Made by a program: the position numbers and the translations under genes. Of a stretch of 64,000 nt of DNA, positions 1-9,454 are shown piece after piece. The stretch lies in contig CACIWQ010000005.1 of NCBI GenBank assembly GCA_902590395.1, forward strand, positions 1 to 64,000. Reading direction: 5' to 3'. How positions within the stretch are numbered: the stretch's first letter is position 1; every line of letters begins with the position of its first letter. A model generated the notes under the pieces. It searched no databases and was not told the DNA's origin. It saw only the letters and a program-made list of their open reading frames with translations. The stretch is from an uncultured Pelagibacteraceae bacterium. Its GTDB lineage: Bacteria > Pseudomonadota > Alphaproteobacteria > Pelagibacterales > Pelagibacteraceae.

Positions 1-2
1 CA

Positions 3-902
3 GAAGTTATAAATGGAAAATGTAAATTACAATGGAAAGTAGATTGGGCAATGAGATGGTATGCATTTGATGTTGATTATGAAATGTATGGAAAAGATTT
101 GATCGAAAGTGCTATTCTTTCTAGTAAAATTTGTCAAACTCTAGGAAAAAAAAATCCAAACGGTTTTGCATATGAAATGTTTTTGGACGAAAAGGGTGAA
201 AAAATTTCTAAATCAAAAGGAAATGGAATAACAATTGAGGAATGGTTAAAATATGCATCTCCAGAAAGTTTGTCATTGTATATGTATCAAAATCCAAAAA
301 GAGCTAAAAAACTTTATGCAGATGTGGTTCCAAAAGCTGTAGACGAATATTTAACAAACATTGATAAATTTAATGAACAAGATGATAAACAAAAACTACT
401 TAATCCAGTTTGGCATGTTCACAATGGAAACCCTCCCCAAGAAAGATCAGTTATGCCGTTTTCGGTTTTATTAAATTTAGTTGGAACAAGCAACGCTACT
501 GATAAAGATGTATTGTGGAAATTTATAAAAAAAAATAAAAAAAATATTAAAATTTCGGATCATCCTATTTTAGATAGTTTAGTTGGATACGCTTTAAAGT
601 ATTTTGAGGATATTGTTAAACCAAATAAAAAATATAGAAAACCTAATGATAAAGAAAAAAAGGCACTAAAAGATTTAGTCAAAAGATTAAAAGATTGTAA
701 AGAACAAATGGATCCAGAGGCCATACAAACAATCATTTATTCAGTTGGAAAAGAAAACGGATATCAAGAAAATTTGAGGGAATGGTTTAAAGCTATTTAT
801 GAAATAATTTTTGGTGAGCAAGATGGTCCAAGAATGGGATTTTTTATAAGTTTTTTTGGCATAAAAGAAAGTATAGAACTGATAAATAAATATATTAAAT
901 AA
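3..902 (+). CDS. lysK: Lysine--tRNA ligase, class I (5' truncated by window edge)
   Basis: This is the C-terminal part of a class I lysyl-tRNA synthetase, which charges tRNA-Lys with lysine. The frame is open from base 3 and reads through WKVDWAMRWYA before the first internal ATG at 51, so the real start lies outside the window. The KMSKS-type loop is KISKSKG at about bases 201-221. The all-helical anticodon-binding half follows, ending in a typical class I LysRS tail. Class I LysRS is found in archaea and many Alphaproteobacteria instead of the class II enzyme. The stop TAA overlaps the pyrD start as TAATG, so the two are probably co-translated. Confidence 0.95.
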   Translation, partial: EVINGKCKLQWKVDWAMRWYAFDVDYEMYGKDLIESAILSSKICQTLGKKNPNGFAYEMFLDEKGEKISKSKGNGITIEEWLKYASPESLSLYMYQNPKRAKKLYADVVPKAVDEYLTNIDKFNEQDDKQKLLNPVWHVHNGNPPQERSVMPFSVLLNLVGTSNATDKDVLWKFIKKNKKNIKISDHPILDSLVGYALKYFEDIVKPNKKYRKPNDKEKKALKDLVKRLKDCKEQMDPEAIQTIIYSVGKENGYQENLREWFKAIYEIIFGEQDGPRMGFFISFFGIKESIELINKYIK

Positions 903-1948
903 TGTTTTCTTTTTTCAGACCTTTTTTATTTAACCTAGATCCAGAAACAGCTCATGATTTAGCTATTAAATCACTTAAATTTAATCCCTTACCCAGCAAA
1001 ATGTTCGAAGTTGAAGATGAACAAATGTTAAATATTGAATTATTAGGAAAAAATTTTCCCAATCCAATCGGTCTTGCTGCAGGCTTTGACAAAAGCGCAG
1101 AAGCTTATAACTCGCTATTAAAACTTGGCTTTGGATTTGTGGAAATTGGAACAGTCACTCCATTAAAACAATTTGGTAGTCCAAAACCAAGAATATTTAG
1201 ACTTGTAAATGATCAAGCATTAATTAACAGGTTGGGATTTAATAATGATGGCATGGATTTAATAAAAGATAGAATTAAATCAAATGGGAAGCAAGGCATA
1301 GTAGGAATTAATATAGGACCAAATAAAGAAACTAAAGATCAAAAAGATGATTTTTGTTTGGGGTTAAAAAATTTTTTCGATATAGCCGATTATATTACTA
1401 TAAACATTTCTTCTCCAAATACTGACGGTTTAAGAGATTTTCACAATCAAGAGAAACTTACAGATCTTCTATTTGCGCTTAATAAAACAAAAAAGGATAA
1501 TGGAACCGGCATTCCATTGTTAATAAAAATTTCACCGGATATTAATAATAATCTCATTCCAGAGATTGCAAACGCTGCAATAAAAAATAATATTTCTGCA
1601 ATCATTCTTACAAATACAACGAATGGCAATAGGGATAATTTAACAAGTGAATTTAAAAATGAAGATGGCGGGCTTTCGGGAGGCCCTTTGCATCAAATAT
1701 CAACTAATATGATTAAGAAGTTTTACAAAGAATTGAACAATAAAATTCCTATTATTGGAGTTGGCGGTGTAAGTTCTGGAAAATCTGCGTACGAAAAAAT
1801 TGTTGCTGGGGCTTCATTATTGCAACTTTATACAGGCTTTGTATATGGAGGACCTTCCACAGCAAAAAGAATAAAAAAAGAACTAATTCAAATTCTAAAA
1901 ACCGAAGGAATCAAGAATATAAAAGATGCTATTGGCAAAAGTGTATAA
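902..1948 (+). CDS. pyrD: Dihydroorotate dehydrogenase (quinone), class 2
   Basis: Oxidises dihydroorotate to orotate in pyrimidine synthesis and passes electrons to membrane quinone. The length of 348 residues fits class 2 enzymes. The N-terminal segment MFSFFRPFLFNLDPETAHDL is the short membrane-associating helical arm of that class. FMN-barrel motifs are visible: NPIGLAAGFDKSAE, NISSPNTDGLR, and the C-terminal phosphate-binding GVGGVSSGKSA followed by LLQLYTGFVYGGP. It starts within the stop codon of lysK and converges tail to tail with ccdA, with no gap. Confidence 0.96.
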   Translation: MFSFFRPFLFNLDPETAHDLAIKSLKFNPLPSKMFEVEDEQMLNIELLGKNFPNPIGLAAGFDKSAEAYNSLLKLGFGFVEIGTVTPLKQFGSPKPRIFRLVNDQALINRLGFNNDGMDLIKDRIKSNGKQGIVGINIGPNKETKDQKDDFCLGLKNFFDIADYITINISSPNTDGLRDFHNQEKLTDLLFALNKTKKDNGTGIPLLIKISPDINNNLIPEIANAAIKNNISAIILTNTTNGNRDNLTSEFKNEDGGLSGGPLHQISTNMIKKFYKELNNKIPIIGVGGVSSGKSAYEKIVAGASLLQLYTGFVYGGPSTAKRIKKELIQILKTEGIKNIKDAIGKSV

Positions 1949-2665
1949 TTAACCAATACTCCCTAGAGAGGGAAAATATTCCAGTATAAAAAATCCCATG
2001 ACTTGTAATTGTCCTGTTAAAATGGCTATTCCAGTTAATAATAAAATAGATCCACCTATTTTAGTGATGGAAGATATGTATTTTTGAAAACTTTTTGAAA
2101 AAAATAAAAATTTATCAATCAAAACCCCAGATATAACAAAAGGTATGGCTAGACCCAAAGAGTAAAATGATAATAATAAAACACCTTTACCAACATTTTC
2201 CTCTAGTGCAGCCAAAGCTATAATTGAACCAAGGATTGGCCCTATACAAGGAGTCCATCCAAAAGCAAAAGCCGCTCCTACTATTAACGGAAAAGTTAGA
2301 TTGTTACTATAACGATTGGTAAAAAATCTTATGTCTCTATTTAAAAAATTAAAATTAAAAATACCGATTAGTTGAAGAGAAAATAATACTATGACAAATC
2401 CAGCTATTATTCTAAAAACATCTGAATTGGTTAAAAAAAATTTACCAACAAAAGAAGCGGTCGAACCAAATGCTACAAAAACCAAAGAAAAACCCAGAGT
2501 AAAAAAAATAGTTTTAACAATTACTAAATTTCTTTTTTTATCTTTTATTTTGTTAAATGATGTTCCTGAAATATAAGAAATATAACCTGGAATTAATGGT
2601 AAAACACAGGGAGACAAAAAACTTATTAATCCAGCCAAAAATGCTAAAGGCAACGTTGTAGTCAT
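1949..2665 (-). CDS. ccdA: Cytochrome c biogenesis protein, CcdA/DsbD transmembrane family
   Basis: Six-helix membrane protein that carries reducing equivalents across the inner membrane to periplasmic thiol proteins, usually for cytochrome c maturation. Both hallmark cysteine-proline motifs are present: FLSPCVLPLIPG (Cys about 20) and FGWTPCIGPILG (Cys about 140). The 238-residue length is that of free-standing CcdA, without the thioredoxin domain of DsbD. It follows the TauE gene with a one-base TAATG overlap on the minus strand. The actual redox client cannot be told from this window. Confidence 0.9.
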   Translation of the reverse strand: MTTTLPLAFLAGLISFLSPCVLPLIPGYISYISGTSFNKIKDKKRNLVIVKTIFFTLGFSLVFVAFGSTASFVGKFFLTNSDVFRIIAGFVIVLFSLQLIGIFNFNFLNRDIRFFTNRYSNNLTFPLIVGAAFAFGWTPCIGPILGSIIALAALEENVGKGVLLLSFYSLGLAIPFVISGVLIDKFLFFSKSFQKYISSITKIGGSILLLTGIAILTGQLQVMGFFILEYFPSLGSIG

Positions 2666-3756
2666 TAATACATTGCTGGCTTATTCATACGCTCAGTTCT
2701 CCATTGGCTTACTTTTCTTCTTATGAATGAAACAGCTACTCCAGCAACCAAAGCCAAAAAGATTGATGAAATTCCATAAATAATTGGATATTTAGTAGAT
2801 AAATTAAAAATTGTATTTCCAAACTCACTTATTTCTACAATTTTATCTGTTGGAATTTTAATAGCTGGACTTCCGTTTCTAAAGAAAGTGTCATATGCCA
2901 TAAGAATTCCTACCGCTATCATGAGTAAGGCAAGTAAAGTTTTTAATTCTGAACTTTGCAGTCTTTGTCCAGTTTTTTGGCCCGCATGCACTCCAGCTAT
3001 CGAACCTGTGATCAATATTAAAACAAGAACTAAATCAATCGTGTTGTACGCAAAAGCGTGGGATGCAACAACAAATCCAGTTACAAATATTGTTACAAAC
3101 AAAGATGTACCCGGAACTAATTTTGTTGGCATGCCAATTAAATATATCATTGCAGGAACCATTAAAAATGCTCCACCAACACCCATTATTGCGGCAATGA
3201 AACCAACTACAATTCCTAGAAGAATGGGTACTAAAGCACTTTCATAAACTTTAGATGTTTTAAATCTTGTTCTTAAAGGCAAGCCGTGAATCCAGTAGTG
3301 AGTGTGTAATTTTTTTTTTATTATTACTTTTTTTTTTATTCTATCAATTTCCATAATGCCGTCTCTAAGCATAAAACTTCCCACGATTGCAAGAACATAC
3401 ATATAGGCTAATGTGATAACTATATCTATTTTGTTAATCTCTTTGAAATATCCGAAAGTTACCATCCCAAAAGAAGTTCCAACTAAACCTCCGCCTATTA
3501 TCATCCAGCCCATTTTAAGATCCATAGTTTTTTTAAACCAATGAGTTAAAGTTCCAGAAGTAGAAGATGCCAAAATATTATTTGCCTCATTTGCTACAGC
3601 ATATGCAGGTGGTATACCCATAAAAATTAAAAAAGGGGTCATTAAAAATCCACCTCCCACACCAAACAAACCCGACAAGAAACCTATGACAAAACTTACA
3701 AAAAGAATTAGTAGTACGTTTATTTGAACTTCGGCTATTGGTAAGTATACTTCCAT
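2665..3756 (-). CDS. TauE/SafE family sulfite/anion permease
   Basis: Polytopic inner-membrane protein of the TauE/SafE family (DUF81), whose members are proposed exporters or importers of small sulfur-containing or organic anions. The family's internal duplication shows as two related glycine-rich stretches, GFLSGLFGVGGGFLMTPFL near the N-terminus and VVGFIAAIMGVGGAFLMVPA near residue 190. A long basic loop (about residues 140-170) joins the halves. The 363-residue length is longer than the usual 250 because of this loop and a C-terminal extra helix. It sits directly upstream of ccdA, probably in one transcript. The substrate is unknown. Confidence 0.85.
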   Translation of the reverse strand: MEVYLPIAEVQINVLLILFVSFVIGFLSGLFGVGGGFLMTPFLIFMGIPPAYAVANEANNILASSTSGTLTHWFKKTMDLKMGWMIIGGGLVGTSFGMVTFGYFKEINKIDIVITLAYMYVLAIVGSFMLRDGIMEIDRIKKKVIIKKKLHTHYWIHGLPLRTRFKTSKVYESALVPILLGIVVGFIAAIMGVGGAFLMVPAMIYLIGMPTKLVPGTSLFVTIFVTGFVVASHAFAYNTIDLVLVLILITGSIAGVHAGQKTGQRLQSSELKTLLALLMIAVGILMAYDTFFRNGSPAIKIPTDKIVEISEFGNTIFNLSTKYPIIYGISSIFLALVAGVAVSFIRRKVSQWRTERMNKPAMY

Positions 3757-3868
3757 TTAAAAAATCTTAAAATATAACTATTACTCGATATTATACTTGT
3801 CAATATTTAATATAATATCTTGACCAGATTAAGGAGTGCATCTATATACATGCATAGGAAATTCAGAC

Positions 3869-4147
3869 ATGACAAAAAAATGCGAACTTACTGGTAAATC
3901 ACCCTTGAAAGGCCATAAAGTGAGCCATGCTAACAATAAGATGAAAAGAAAATTTTATCCAAATTTAAAAAAAGTCACTTTTAAAAGCGAAATTTTAAAA
4001 AGAAATATTAGACTAAATGTTTCTAACGCGGCTTTGAAGACAGTAGATTATAAAGGTGGTTTGGATAATTTTTTAAAAACAATTAAAACTTACAGACTTT
4101 CAAAAAAAGCAAAAAGACTTAAAAGTAAAATTATTGCCAAAGCTTAA
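3869..4147 (+). CDS. rpmB: 50S ribosomal protein L28
   Basis: Structural protein of the large ribosomal subunit. The start is placed at ATG 3869, giving MTKKCELTGKSPLKGHKVSH, which matches the usual L28 N-terminus. A longer in-frame reading from GTG 3836 would add 11 residues unlike L28, although AAGGAG precedes it. An AGGA about 10 bases before ATG 3869 is a plausible ribosome-binding site. The C-terminus carries a basic extension (KKAKRLKSKIIAKA) typical of alphaproteobacterial L28. The transporter gene follows after 3 bases. Confidence 0.95.
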   Translation: MTKKCELTGKSPLKGHKVSHANNKMKRKFYPNLKKVTFKSEILKRNIRLNVSNAALKTVDYKGGLDNFLKTIKTYRLSKKAKRLKSKIIAKA

Positions 4148-4150
4148 TCA

Positions 4151-4741
4151 ATGAAAAAAATAGTAGAAGACAAATTGTTTTTGCTATTGTCGTTTTTGAT
4201 GGCTTGCACTGTAGCTCTCTCTAATTATTTGGTTCAATTTCCTGTAAATTATTATGGCTTAGAAAATTTATTAACCTATGGAGCCTTTAGTTACCCAATA
4301 GCTTTTTTAATAACTGATTTATCAAATAGAAGATATGGAAAAGGTATAGCTAAAAAAATTGTCTATTTAGGTTTTTTATTTGGTATATTTTTAACACTTT
4401 ATTTTTCAACAAATTATTCTGATTTAATTTCAATTAGAATTGCGTTTGGATCTGGAGCTGCTTTTTTGGTAGCACAGTTAATTGATGTAAATATTTTTGA
4501 TCGCTTGAGAAAAAAAGTTTGGTTTGTAGCCCCGTTAATTTCATCTTTAATTGGATCAACCATTGATACATTTTTATTTTTTTCTATTTCGTTTTATGGA
4601 ACAGGTATTAATTGGTTAACTTTATCTATAGGAGATTTGCTTGTAAAAATATTTGTTGCTCTTATTATGTTGATACCTTTTAGATTTTTACTATCTTATA
4701 TTAAAGAAATCTCAGCTGTACAAAAAAAAATTAATGTATAG
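4151..4741 (+). CDS. VUT family (YhhQ/COG1738) transporter, probable queuosine precursor importer
   Basis: Membrane protein of about six helices in the vitamin-uptake-transporter family. Characterised relatives (YhhQ) import queuosine precursors such as preQ0 or preQ1. Family signatures seen are [30 protein letters not shown] and [14 protein letters not shown]. Length (196 residues) is normal. It lies 3 bases after rpmB, and its last codons overlap the convergent cobT end by 11 bases. The substrate is inferred from the family only; no queuosine gene lies in this window. Confidence 0.8.
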   Translation: MKKIVEDKLFLLLSFLMACTVALSNYLVQFPVNYYGLENLLTYGAFSYPIAFLITDLSNRRYGKGIAKKIVYLGFLFGIFLTLYFSTNYSDLISIRIAFGSGAAFLVAQLIDVNIFDRLRKKVWFVAPLISSLIGSTIDTFLFFSISFYGTGINWLTLSIGDLLVKIFVALIMLIPFRFLLSYIKEISAVQKKINV

Positions 4742-6536
4742 TTTTTCCTTTATCCGAAAATAGTTTTGTAAGTTGGTTGACCATTACATCTCCAAGCTCT
4801 TGAACATCAGCAATTTTTATTGCTTTTTTATAGTATCTTGTCACATCGTGACCTATTCCAATTGCCAAAACTTCGATCTTTGAATTTTCTTCAATCCATT
4901 TAACAGTTTGCTTAAGATGCTTTTCTAAATAATCTCCAGAGTTTACAGATAAAGTTGAGTCATCTACTGGCGCACCGTCTGAAATAACCATTAATATTTT
5001 TCTTTCTTCTTTCCTCTTGGCAATTCTCTTGAAAGCCCAAAGCAAAGCTTCACCATCTATATTTTCTTTTAAGAGCCCTTCTTTGAGCATCAAACCTAGA
5101 TTTTTTTTGGATTGTCTCCAAGGCATATCTGCTGACTTATAAATAATATGTCTTAAATCATTTAATCGACCAGGATTAGATGGTTTATTACTGAGATTCC
5201 ATTTTTCCCTGCTTTTTCCACCTTTCCAATTTTTTGTTGTGAATCCAAGTATCTCAACTTTAACAGAACATCTTTCCAAAGTTCTTGAGAGTATGTCGGC
5301 ACATATTGCTGCGACTGAGATTGGTCTACCTCTCATAGATCCGGAATTATCAATAAGAAGTGTAACAACTGTATCTTTAAATTCAGTATTTTTTTCTACT
5401 TTATAAGACAAAGAATGAAATGGATCAATTATAACTCTCGTGAGTTTTGCGGCGTCTAGAACACCTTCCTCTAAATCAAATTCCCAAGATCTATTTTGTT
5501 TGGCCAAAAGTTGTCTTTGAAGTTTATTCGCAAGTTTTGCTACAATGTTTTGTAAATTAAGTAGCTGTTGGTCTAAATTTTTACGAAGCCTAACAATCTC
5601 TTCTTCTTTTTCTAAATTTTCAGCTTCAGCTATTTCATCAAATTCGTTAGTAAATACCTTATATTTTCCTTTTAATAATTTGTTAATAGTTCGCTTTTGT
5701 AAATTAGGTTCACCTTCGGTATCCTTTGTGTCTTTTTGATTAGTATCATCATTTTCGTTAAGAGAATGCATTTCATCTTCCATAACACTAAATTCAGCAT
5801 CATTTACTTGGTTTTCACTATCATCCTTTGAATCATTTTTTTCACTTTGATTATCAGAACTAGAATCTTCATTAGAAGTTTCTCTTTCTTCTTCTTTTTC
5901 CTTTGCATCGGAGTCATCGAATTCAAGATTATCAATGAGTTCTGCAATGATTTGATTAAATTCACGTTGGTTATTAACACAATTATCTAACTCTCTTAAT
6001 TTTATTTTCAATTTTTTATCAAACAAATCTTGCCAATAACTCAAGACTCTTTTCGTAGTATCGTTTTGTTTTATTTTGAAAAAATGACTTCTTAAATACA
6101 ATTCAAAAGCGTCAGTTATAGGCACATCATTTTCAGTTTTTATTTCCTCAATTTTCTTATTTTTGAATTTATTTTCGTAGCACTGTATAATATTGTTTTT
6201 TATACCTTTTAATTTATTAGATCCTATTTTTTCATATCTAATTTTTTCAGCAATAGCATATAATGATTTAGCCATAGCTCCCTTAGGTTCATTTTCTAAG
6301 TAAATTTTTTCATTTGTATATTTTATCTTTAAAGCCTCAGAATCAGCAAAAGCTCTTAAATTTGTGAAATCTTGTAGGTTTTTTAGGTTAGCTATTTCTG
6401 GTAAATTTAAGGAGTCTTTTTTCGAATTTATATTATTTCCAAATTTAACATTAAGATCATATTTTTCTGAGATTACTTTTACAGCTGAAGATACAGCCGC
6501 TTTAAACCTTTCTTTTAAAAATTCTTTTTCGTCCAC
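4731..6536 (-). CDS. cobT: CobT-like von Willebrand A domain protein (cobaltochelatase-type subunit)
   Basis: Resembles CobT, the subunit that works with the AAA+ protein CobS to drive the aerobic cobaltochelatase CobN. The 601-residue protein has an N-terminal helical region, a very acidic Glu/Asp/Ser-rich middle (about residues 210-270) and a C-terminal von Willebrand A domain. The metal-ion-dependent adhesion site [13 protein letters not shown] lies around residue 395. The start is GTG at 6536. Gene order is J-domain, cobS, cobT on the minus strand. No cobN or cobalamin gene lies in the window, so the client may not be cobaltochelatase. Confidence 0.85.
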   Translation of the reverse strand: MDEKEFLKERFKAAVSSAVKVISEKYDLNVKFGNNINSKKDSLNLPEIANLKNLQDFTNLRAFADSEALKIKYTNEKIYLENEPKGAMAKSLYAIAEKIRYEKIGSNKLKGIKNNIIQCYENKFKNKKIEEIKTENDVPITDAFELYLRSHFFKIKQNDTTKRVLSYWQDLFDKKLKIKLRELDNCVNNQREFNQIIAELIDNLEFDDSDAKEKEEERETSNEDSSSDNQSEKNDSKDDSENQVNDAEFSVMEDEMHSLNENDDTNQKDTKDTEGEPNLQKRTINKLLKGKYKVFTNEFDEIAEAENLEKEEEIVRLRKNLDQQLLNLQNIVAKLANKLQRQLLAKQNRSWEFDLEEGVLDAAKLTRVIIDPFHSLSYKVEKNTEFKDTVVTLLIDNSGSMRGRPISVAAICADILSRTLERCSVKVEILGFTTKNWKGGKSREKWNLSNKPSNPGRLNDLRHIIYKSADMPWRQSKKNLGLMLKEGLLKENIDGEALLWAFKRIAKRKEERKILMVISDGAPVDDSTLSVNSGDYLEKHLKQTVKWIEENSKIEVLAIGIGHDVTRYYKKAIKIADVQELGDVMVNQLTKLFSDKGKTIH

Positions 6537-6545
6537 TTTAATTTT

Positions 6546-7520
6546 TTAAATTTTTATATTAACAGATGATTCAGGCAAATCTTCACCAAAGCATCTTTGG
6601 TAATACTCTGCGATTATATTTTTTTCCAGATCATCGCATTTGTTAAGGAAAGTTACTCTAAAAGCATAACCGACATCTTTAAAAATGTCCGCATTTTGTG
6701 CCCAGAACAAAACTGTACGTGGGCTCATTACGGTAGAAATGTCTCCGTTCACAAATCCTTTTCTAGTAAGGTCTGCAACCTTGATCATGTTGGAAACTAC
6801 TTCTTTACCATTTTTAGTGTTAAAATTTTTTGCCTTGGCTAAAATTATTTCTAATTCTTTATCAAATTTTAAATAATTTAACGTTGATACAATATTCCAT
6901 CTATCCATCTGACCCTGGTTAATTTGCTGTGTGCCTTGATACAATCCCGTTGTATCTCCCAAACCTATAGTATTTGTGGTAGCGAATAATCTAAAGTATG
7001 GATGCTGCTTTAAAACTTTATTTTTGTCTAATAAAGTAAAATTACCTTCATTCTCTAAGACTCTTTGTATTACGAACATTACGTCTGGTCTTCCAGCATC
7101 GTATTCGTCAAATACTAAAGCCATTGGATTTTGTATTGACCATGGAAGTATACCTTCTTTAAATTCTGTTACTTGTTTTCCACTTTTAATTACAATCGCA
7201 TCTTTGCCTATTAAGTCTATACGGCTTATGTGGCTGTCTAAATTTACTCTAACACAAGGCCAATTTAATCTTGCAGCTACTTGCTCTATATGGGTTGATT
7301 TTCCAGTACCATGATAACCTTGAATCAAAACACGTTTATTAAAAGCAAAACCTGATATTATTGCTAAAGTTGTGTCTCTATCAAATTTATAGTTGTTATC
7401 AATTTCAGGAACAAACTCTGTTTTTTTTGAAAATCCGTCAATTTTCATTTCGGTATCTATTCCAAAAATTTGATTTATTGAAATTTTAATATCAGGAACT
7501 AATTCTGTTAAATTTGTCAT
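6546..7520 (-). CDS. cobS: CobS-like AAA+ ATPase of the MoxR type
   Basis: AAA+ ATPase of the CobS family, which forms a ring with CobT to remodel or power a metal chelatase. Walker A is GYHGTGKST (residues 68-76) and Walker B is LVFDEYD (about 135-141). The sensor-1 region [19 protein letters not shown] is typical of CobS. The 324-residue length matches CobS. It is 9 bases upstream of cobT on the same strand and follows the J-domain gene by 6 bases. A MoxR-type ATPase beside a VWA protein is a recurrent chaperone pairing, so the role may be broader than cobalt insertion. Confidence 0.9.
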   Translation of the reverse strand: MTNLTELVPDIKISINQIFGIDTEMKIDGFSKKTEFVPEIDNNYKFDRDTTLAIISGFAFNKRVLIQGYHGTGKSTHIEQVAARLNWPCVRVNLDSHISRIDLIGKDAIVIKSGKQVTEFKEGILPWSIQNPMALVFDEYDAGRPDVMFVIQRVLENEGNFTLLDKNKVLKQHPYFRLFATTNTIGLGDTTGLYQGTQQINQGQMDRWNIVSTLNYLKFDKELEIILAKAKNFNTKNGKEVVSNMIKVADLTRKGFVNGDISTVMSPRTVLFWAQNADIFKDVGYAFRVTFLNKCDDLEKNIIAEYYQRCFGEDLPESSVNIKI

Positions 7521-7526
7521 TTTTTC

Positions 7527-8042
7527 TTATTTTGTAATCATTATCATTTTTAAATGGCTATAAGCCAAAGTAATTTTTTTTAATTTATCCTCATATTTCT
7601 TGCTGCCAGAATGTTTATCAGGATGAAATTTTTTTACAAGGGTTTTAAATTTTTTCTGTATAGCTGACCAATCTGCACCTAGCTCAAGGTCCATAATGCG
7701 AAAAGCGTCCTTATCTTTTTCGCACAATTTTCTTTTTTTAACGTTAACTGAACTGTCCTCTTTAAAAATGTTAAATTTATCATCCAAAGCATTATTCCAC
7801 AAAATATTAAAATAGTTATCAACCGAACCAAACTTTTGCGTTGGGCGATGCCATGTAAGATCAGATTTTAAAAATTTTTCAATCTGATCTTGAGACATCC
7901 CTTCAAAGTAATTCCAGTTTTTATTAAAAAGCTTTATATGTTCTTCACATAACCATTTAAAGTTTTTGCTATTATCTTTTTCAGCCGGAGCTTTAAATTT
8001 ACCCTCATTATTACAGTTGCTCCATTCACAAATATTTTTCAT
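7527..8042 (-). CDS. J-domain (DnaJ-like) protein with N-terminal zinc-ligand-like residues
   Basis: A 171-residue co-chaperone-like protein. The C-terminal 60 residues form a J domain with the HPD motif in KKFHPDKHSG (about residues 140-142), the loop that stimulates DnaK ATPase activity. The N-terminus has CEWSNC and a later LCEEH, possible zinc ligands, followed by WNYFEGMSQDQIEKFL and WHRPTQKFG, a pattern I recognise from alphaproteobacterial DnaJ-like proteins. It heads the minus-strand set with cobS and cobT and is divergent from bolA. It may deliver clients to DnaK or to the CobS/CobT pair; this is inference. Confidence 0.85.
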   Translation of the reverse strand: MKNICEWSNCNNEGKFKAPAEKDNSKNFKWLCEEHIKLFNKNWNYFEGMSQDQIEKFLKSDLTWHRPTQKFGSVDNYFNILWNNALDDKFNIFKEDSSVNVKKRKLCEKDKDAFRIMDLELGADWSAIQKKFKTLVKKFHPDKHSGSKKYEDKLKKITLAYSHLKMIMITK

Positions 8043-8082
8043 TGTTAAAAACTATTATATGTTTTAAAATTTAAGATGTGAA

Positions 8083-8337
8083 ATGATAACTTTTTTTGAA
8101 GAAGTTAAAACAAAAATTAATAAAGCTCTAAATCCAGAGTCTATATCGCTCATAGACAATTCGAGTTTGCACAGCAAACACAAGTTCTTTGATCATAACA
8201 AATTTCATCTTAAACTTATAATTAAATCAGAAAAATTAAGAAAATTGAGCAAAATAGACGCACACAAATTAGTCTTTTCTATTTTAAAAGAAGAAATGAA
8301 AAGTAAAATTCATGCTTTAGAGATTGAGATACATTGA
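8083..8337 (+). CDS. bolA: BolA family protein
   Basis: Small protein (84 residues) of the BolA family, which partners monothiol glutaredoxins in iron-sulfur cluster handling and stress response. The conserved half LSKIDAHKLVFSILKEEM followed by KIHALEIEI matches the BolA helix and closing strand. A histidine pair in the N-terminal half (LHSKHKFFDHNKFHLK) is compatible with cluster-binding ligands. It is divergent from the J-domain gene with 40 bases between and converges on aroB. An AT-only hairpin terminator follows its stop. Confidence 0.9.
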   Translation: MITFFEEVKTKINKALNPESISLIDNSSLHSKHKFFDHNKFHLKLIIKSEKLRKLSKIDAHKLVFSILKEEMKSKIHALEIEIH

Positions 8338-8338
8338 T

Positions 8339-8371
8339 TTTTTAATGATAATTTATCATTAAAAATTTTTT
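8339..8371 (+). terminator. AT-only hairpin terminator after bolA, inside the aroB 3' end
   Basis: A perfect 12-bp stem made only of A/T plus one C and one G per strand (arms 8339-8350 and 8354-8365, 3-base loop) is followed by six T on the plus strand. This suits termination of the bolA transcript. The hairpin is built from the last codons of aroB on the opposite strand. On the minus strand there is no T run beyond the stem. Confidence 0.55.
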
Positions 8372-9454
8372 CATTTCATTGCTTCTCATATTATAATCGT
8401 TTGGTTGTGTAGTTTTTCCAATTTTATTTAAAAGAATTAAATTTATTTTATCATTTTGATTCTTTTTATCTTTCTGCATAAAAGAAACAATTTTATTAAT
8501 TTCATTTTTTTTAAATTTTTTATTCATTTTCATGGGCAAATTTAAATTGCGATAATGTTTTTTTATCAAATTTAAATCTTTCAGTGATAATAATTTTTTT
8601 TTATATGATAGTTGACTAGCTAGAATCATGCCTAGTAAAACTGCTTCTCCATGGCTGATTGTATTAGAAAAATTTTTGGCTCCCTCAAACCCATGTGCAA
8701 AAGTATGACCAAAATTTAAAATCATTCTTAAGTTTTTTTCTTCTTCATCTTTGTTGACTATAATTGATTTAATCTTACAACTTTTTATAATTGCAGTTTT
8801 TAAGGCATTAGTATCTTTATTATTTATTATTTTTTTTCCATTATTTGAAAGCCATACAAAAAACTTTTTATCATAAATTAGTGAATGTTTTAATATTTCT
8901 CCGTATCCACATACCATTTCTTTTCGAGGTAAACTTTTTAACAAAGCGACATCAGTTAATATTAAATCAGGCTGATAAAAAGTACCTATAAGATTTTTTC
9001 CATTTGGTGAGTTGATTGCGGTTTTTCCACCTATAGAAGCATCAACTTGAGCTAAAAGTGTAGATGGAATATTAATAAATTTTACTCCTCTTTTTGTAAG
9101 ACTAGCAACAAATCCCACAAGGTCTCCAATTATTCCGCCTCCAAGAGCTATTACACAATCAGATCTATTTAAATTTTTATTTAAAAAAATTTCAATTAAT
9201 TTATTTGAAAATTTGAAGCTTTTAATTTTTTCACTAACACGCAATTTATAAATTTTTGGATTGTATCCTTTCAAAGATTTGCTTAGTTTTTTTAGTAATT
9301 TTGGTGGTAATTTTTTATCACTGACAATGATAATATTTTTCACATTTGGTAAATTTTTTTTAATTAATTTGCCTACTCTGCTTAGATTGTTATTACCAAA
9401 ATAAATTGGGTACGATTTACTTTTAGTTTTAACTATTATTTTAGTGTTTTTCAT
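8342..9454 (-). CDS. aroB: 3-dehydroquinate synthase
   Basis: Second enzyme of the shikimate pathway, converting DAHP to 3-dehydroquinate with NAD and a divalent metal. Nucleotide and substrate motifs are clear: ALGGGIIGDLVGFVAS, NIPSTLLAQVDASIGGKTAI and the metal-ligand region LNFGHTFAHGFE, followed by SHGEAVLLGM. The 370-residue length is normal. It overlaps the upstream aroK by 14 bases, a common alphaproteobacterial pairing. The C-terminus runs into the bolA terminator hairpin. Confidence 0.96.
   Translation of the reverse strand: MKNTKIIVKTKSKSYPIYFGNNNLSRVGKLIKKNLPNVKNIIIVSDKKLPPKLLKKLSKSLKGYNPKIYKLRVSEKIKSFKFSNKLIEIFLNKNLNRSDCVIALGGGIIGDLVGFVASLTKRGVKFINIPSTLLAQVDASIGGKTAINSPNGKNLIGTFYQPDLILTDVALLKSLPRKEMVCGYGEILKHSLIYDKKFFVWLSNNGKKIINNKDTNALKTAIIKSCKIKSIIVNKDEEEKNLRMILNFGHTFAHGFEGAKNFSNTISHGEAVLLGMILASQLSYKKKLLSLKDLNLIKKHYRNLNLPMKMNKKFKKNEINKIVSFMQKDKKNQNDKINLILLNKIGKTTQPNDYNMRSNEMKKFLMINYH

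Noticed and set aside
1447-1629. Minus-strand ORF inside pyrD, and similar ORFs inside groEL, cobT, cobS, msbA and others
   Set aside because: They lie in other frames of strongly supported genes, have no family features and no ribosome-binding sites.
3790-3830. Promoters in the TauE-rpmB gap
   Set aside because: TTGACA on the minus strand (3798-3803) has only a weak -10 (TAGTTA), and the plus-strand TATAAT has no -35 at a suitable distance; not strong enough to list.
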